64,000 bases of DNA from Pseudonocardia oceani (lineage in GTDB: Bacteria; Actinomycetota; Actinomycetes; Mycobacteriales; Pseudonocardiaceae), in NCBI RefSeq assembly GCF_019263585.2, contig NZ_JADQDF010000001.1:5896501-5960500 (forward strand), written 5' to 3'. A model generated the notes under the pieces. It was given only the letters and a program-made list of their open reading frames with translations, searched no databases and was not told the origin of the DNA. The translations under genes and the position numbers were made by a program. How positions within the stretch are numbered: position 1 is the first letter of the stretch; each line of letters starts with the position of its first letter. Below are positions 63,763-64,000 of the stretch, piece by piece.

Positions 63763-64000
63763 TCAGACCGGATCGAGGCGCACCGCCACGACGGCCCGGC
63801 GCCCGGCGCGGGAGGCGACACCGTGTCCCGCCCGCTCGACGCCCCCGAGCCGGACCGAGAGCGGCGCGCCCTCGCCCGTGAAGTTGCGCCACCACTTCTT
63901 CCGGTCCGGGAGCTCGACCCGGATCGTCACGTCGTCGCCCTCGCGCCGGTAGGCGACCGGGATCGTGAAGGTGCGGCCCGACCGGCGACCGGTGTAGGTG
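63763..64000 (-). CDS. C-terminal part of a deazaflavin-type nitroreductase-like protein, cut by the window edge
   Basis: On the minus strand the frame reads TYTGRRSGRTFTIPVAYRRE, then DRKKWWRNFTGEGAPLSVRL and ends AVVAVRLDPV at 63763. This matches the TxGRxSGxxxxxPVxYxxxGD beta-strand and KWWxN element of small split-barrel oxidoreductases that bind F420 or flavin. The N-terminus lies beyond the right edge. Cofactor and substrate cannot be decided from 79 residues. Confidence 0.6.
   Translation of the reverse strand, partial: TYTGRRSGRTFTIPVAYRREGDDVTIRVELPDRKKWWRNFTGEGAPLSVRLGGVERAGHGVASRAGRRAVVAVRLDPV

Noticed and set aside
1..64000. CRISPR arrays, tRNA or rRNA genes, transposases, integrases or phage genes
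   Set aside because: None were seen on reading both strands; the repeats present are short tandem or palindromic units without spacers.

Overview
The window is a very GC-rich stretch (well over 70 percent G+C by eye) with frequent GTG starts, strong GGAGG ribosome-binding sites, start/stop overlaps of the ATGA/GTGA type and actinobacterial families (DosR/DevS two-component system, F420/deazaflavin-type oxidoreductases, WS/DGAT acyltransferase, three-helix-bundle dimerization protein). It looks like an actinomycete chromosome, probably Pseudonocardia or a close relative. That taxon is an inference from protein style, not a measured match.

Region 1 (1-44 kb) looks like a hypoxia/dormancy island. 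It holds two NarK-type nitrate transporters in tandem, a complete narGHJI nitrate reductase operon with a cupin and a potassium channel downstream, a GNAT/acyl-CoA-synthetase fusion protein, two P-type cation ATPases, four intact universal stress proteins and one wrecked one, two CBS-domain proteins, an Acg-like nitroreductase, a heme-GAF sensor kinase (DevS-like) facing a DevR/DosR-like response regulator, a Rv2004c-like kinase/ATPase, a WS/DGAT triacylglycerol synthase and several membrane proteins. Many of these are homologous to members of the Mycobacterium tuberculosis DosR regulon. Most promoter regions carry matches to the DosR box (GGGAC-N4/5-GNCCC type), so the island probably responds to its own DevR. 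Embedded in it is a tightly overlapping five-gene operon (31.66-36.6 kb: flavodoxin, membrane protein, acyltransferase-like protein, membrane-anchored hydrolase, PaaK-like adenylating enzyme) of unknown product.

Region 2 (42-45.5 kb) is looser: a deazaflavin-type oxidoreductase, a frameshifted DUF1801 gene, a stand-alone GAPDH, a small S4-like protein, a frameshifted STAS gene and about 1 kb with almost no convincing coding sequence.

Region 3 (45.5-62 kb) is the most unusual part. A four-gene operon encodes a free phosphohistidine swivelling domain, a 477-residue protein I do not recognise, a 206-residue winged-helix/helical protein, and a pyruvate-phosphate-dikinase-like protein whose ATP-binding and phosphohistidine domains look intact but whose PEP/pyruvate domain has lost its signature residues. 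It is followed by a divergent pair of operons. One (minus strand) encodes a CrtC/AttH-like lipocalin-fold protein, a HAD phosphatase and a tyrosine-phosphatase-like protein. The other (plus strand) is a bacterial microcompartment (BMC) operon: pentamer, hexamer, CoA-acylating aldehyde dehydrogenase, EutJ-like ATPase, tandem-domain trimer, a malate dehydrogenase fused to a probable encapsulation domain, a zinc alcohol dehydrogenase and a GAF/PucR-type regulator, with a second BMC hexamer gene facing it. A GGACAACGGG motif occurs upstream of the dikinase operon, in the divergent BMC promoter and upstream of the second hexamer gene, suggesting one regulon. My reading is that an ATP-dependent dikinase activates an unidentified alcohol or carbonyl substrate whose product aldehyde is oxidised inside a compartment, with NADH re-oxidised by malate and/or alcohol dehydrogenase. 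The substrate is unknown.

Region 4 (62-64 kb) holds a TetR regulator and an alpha/beta hydrolase behind a palindromic operator, a small acidic protein, and a truncated gene at the right edge. I saw no rRNA, tRNA, CRISPR array, transposase or phage gene.
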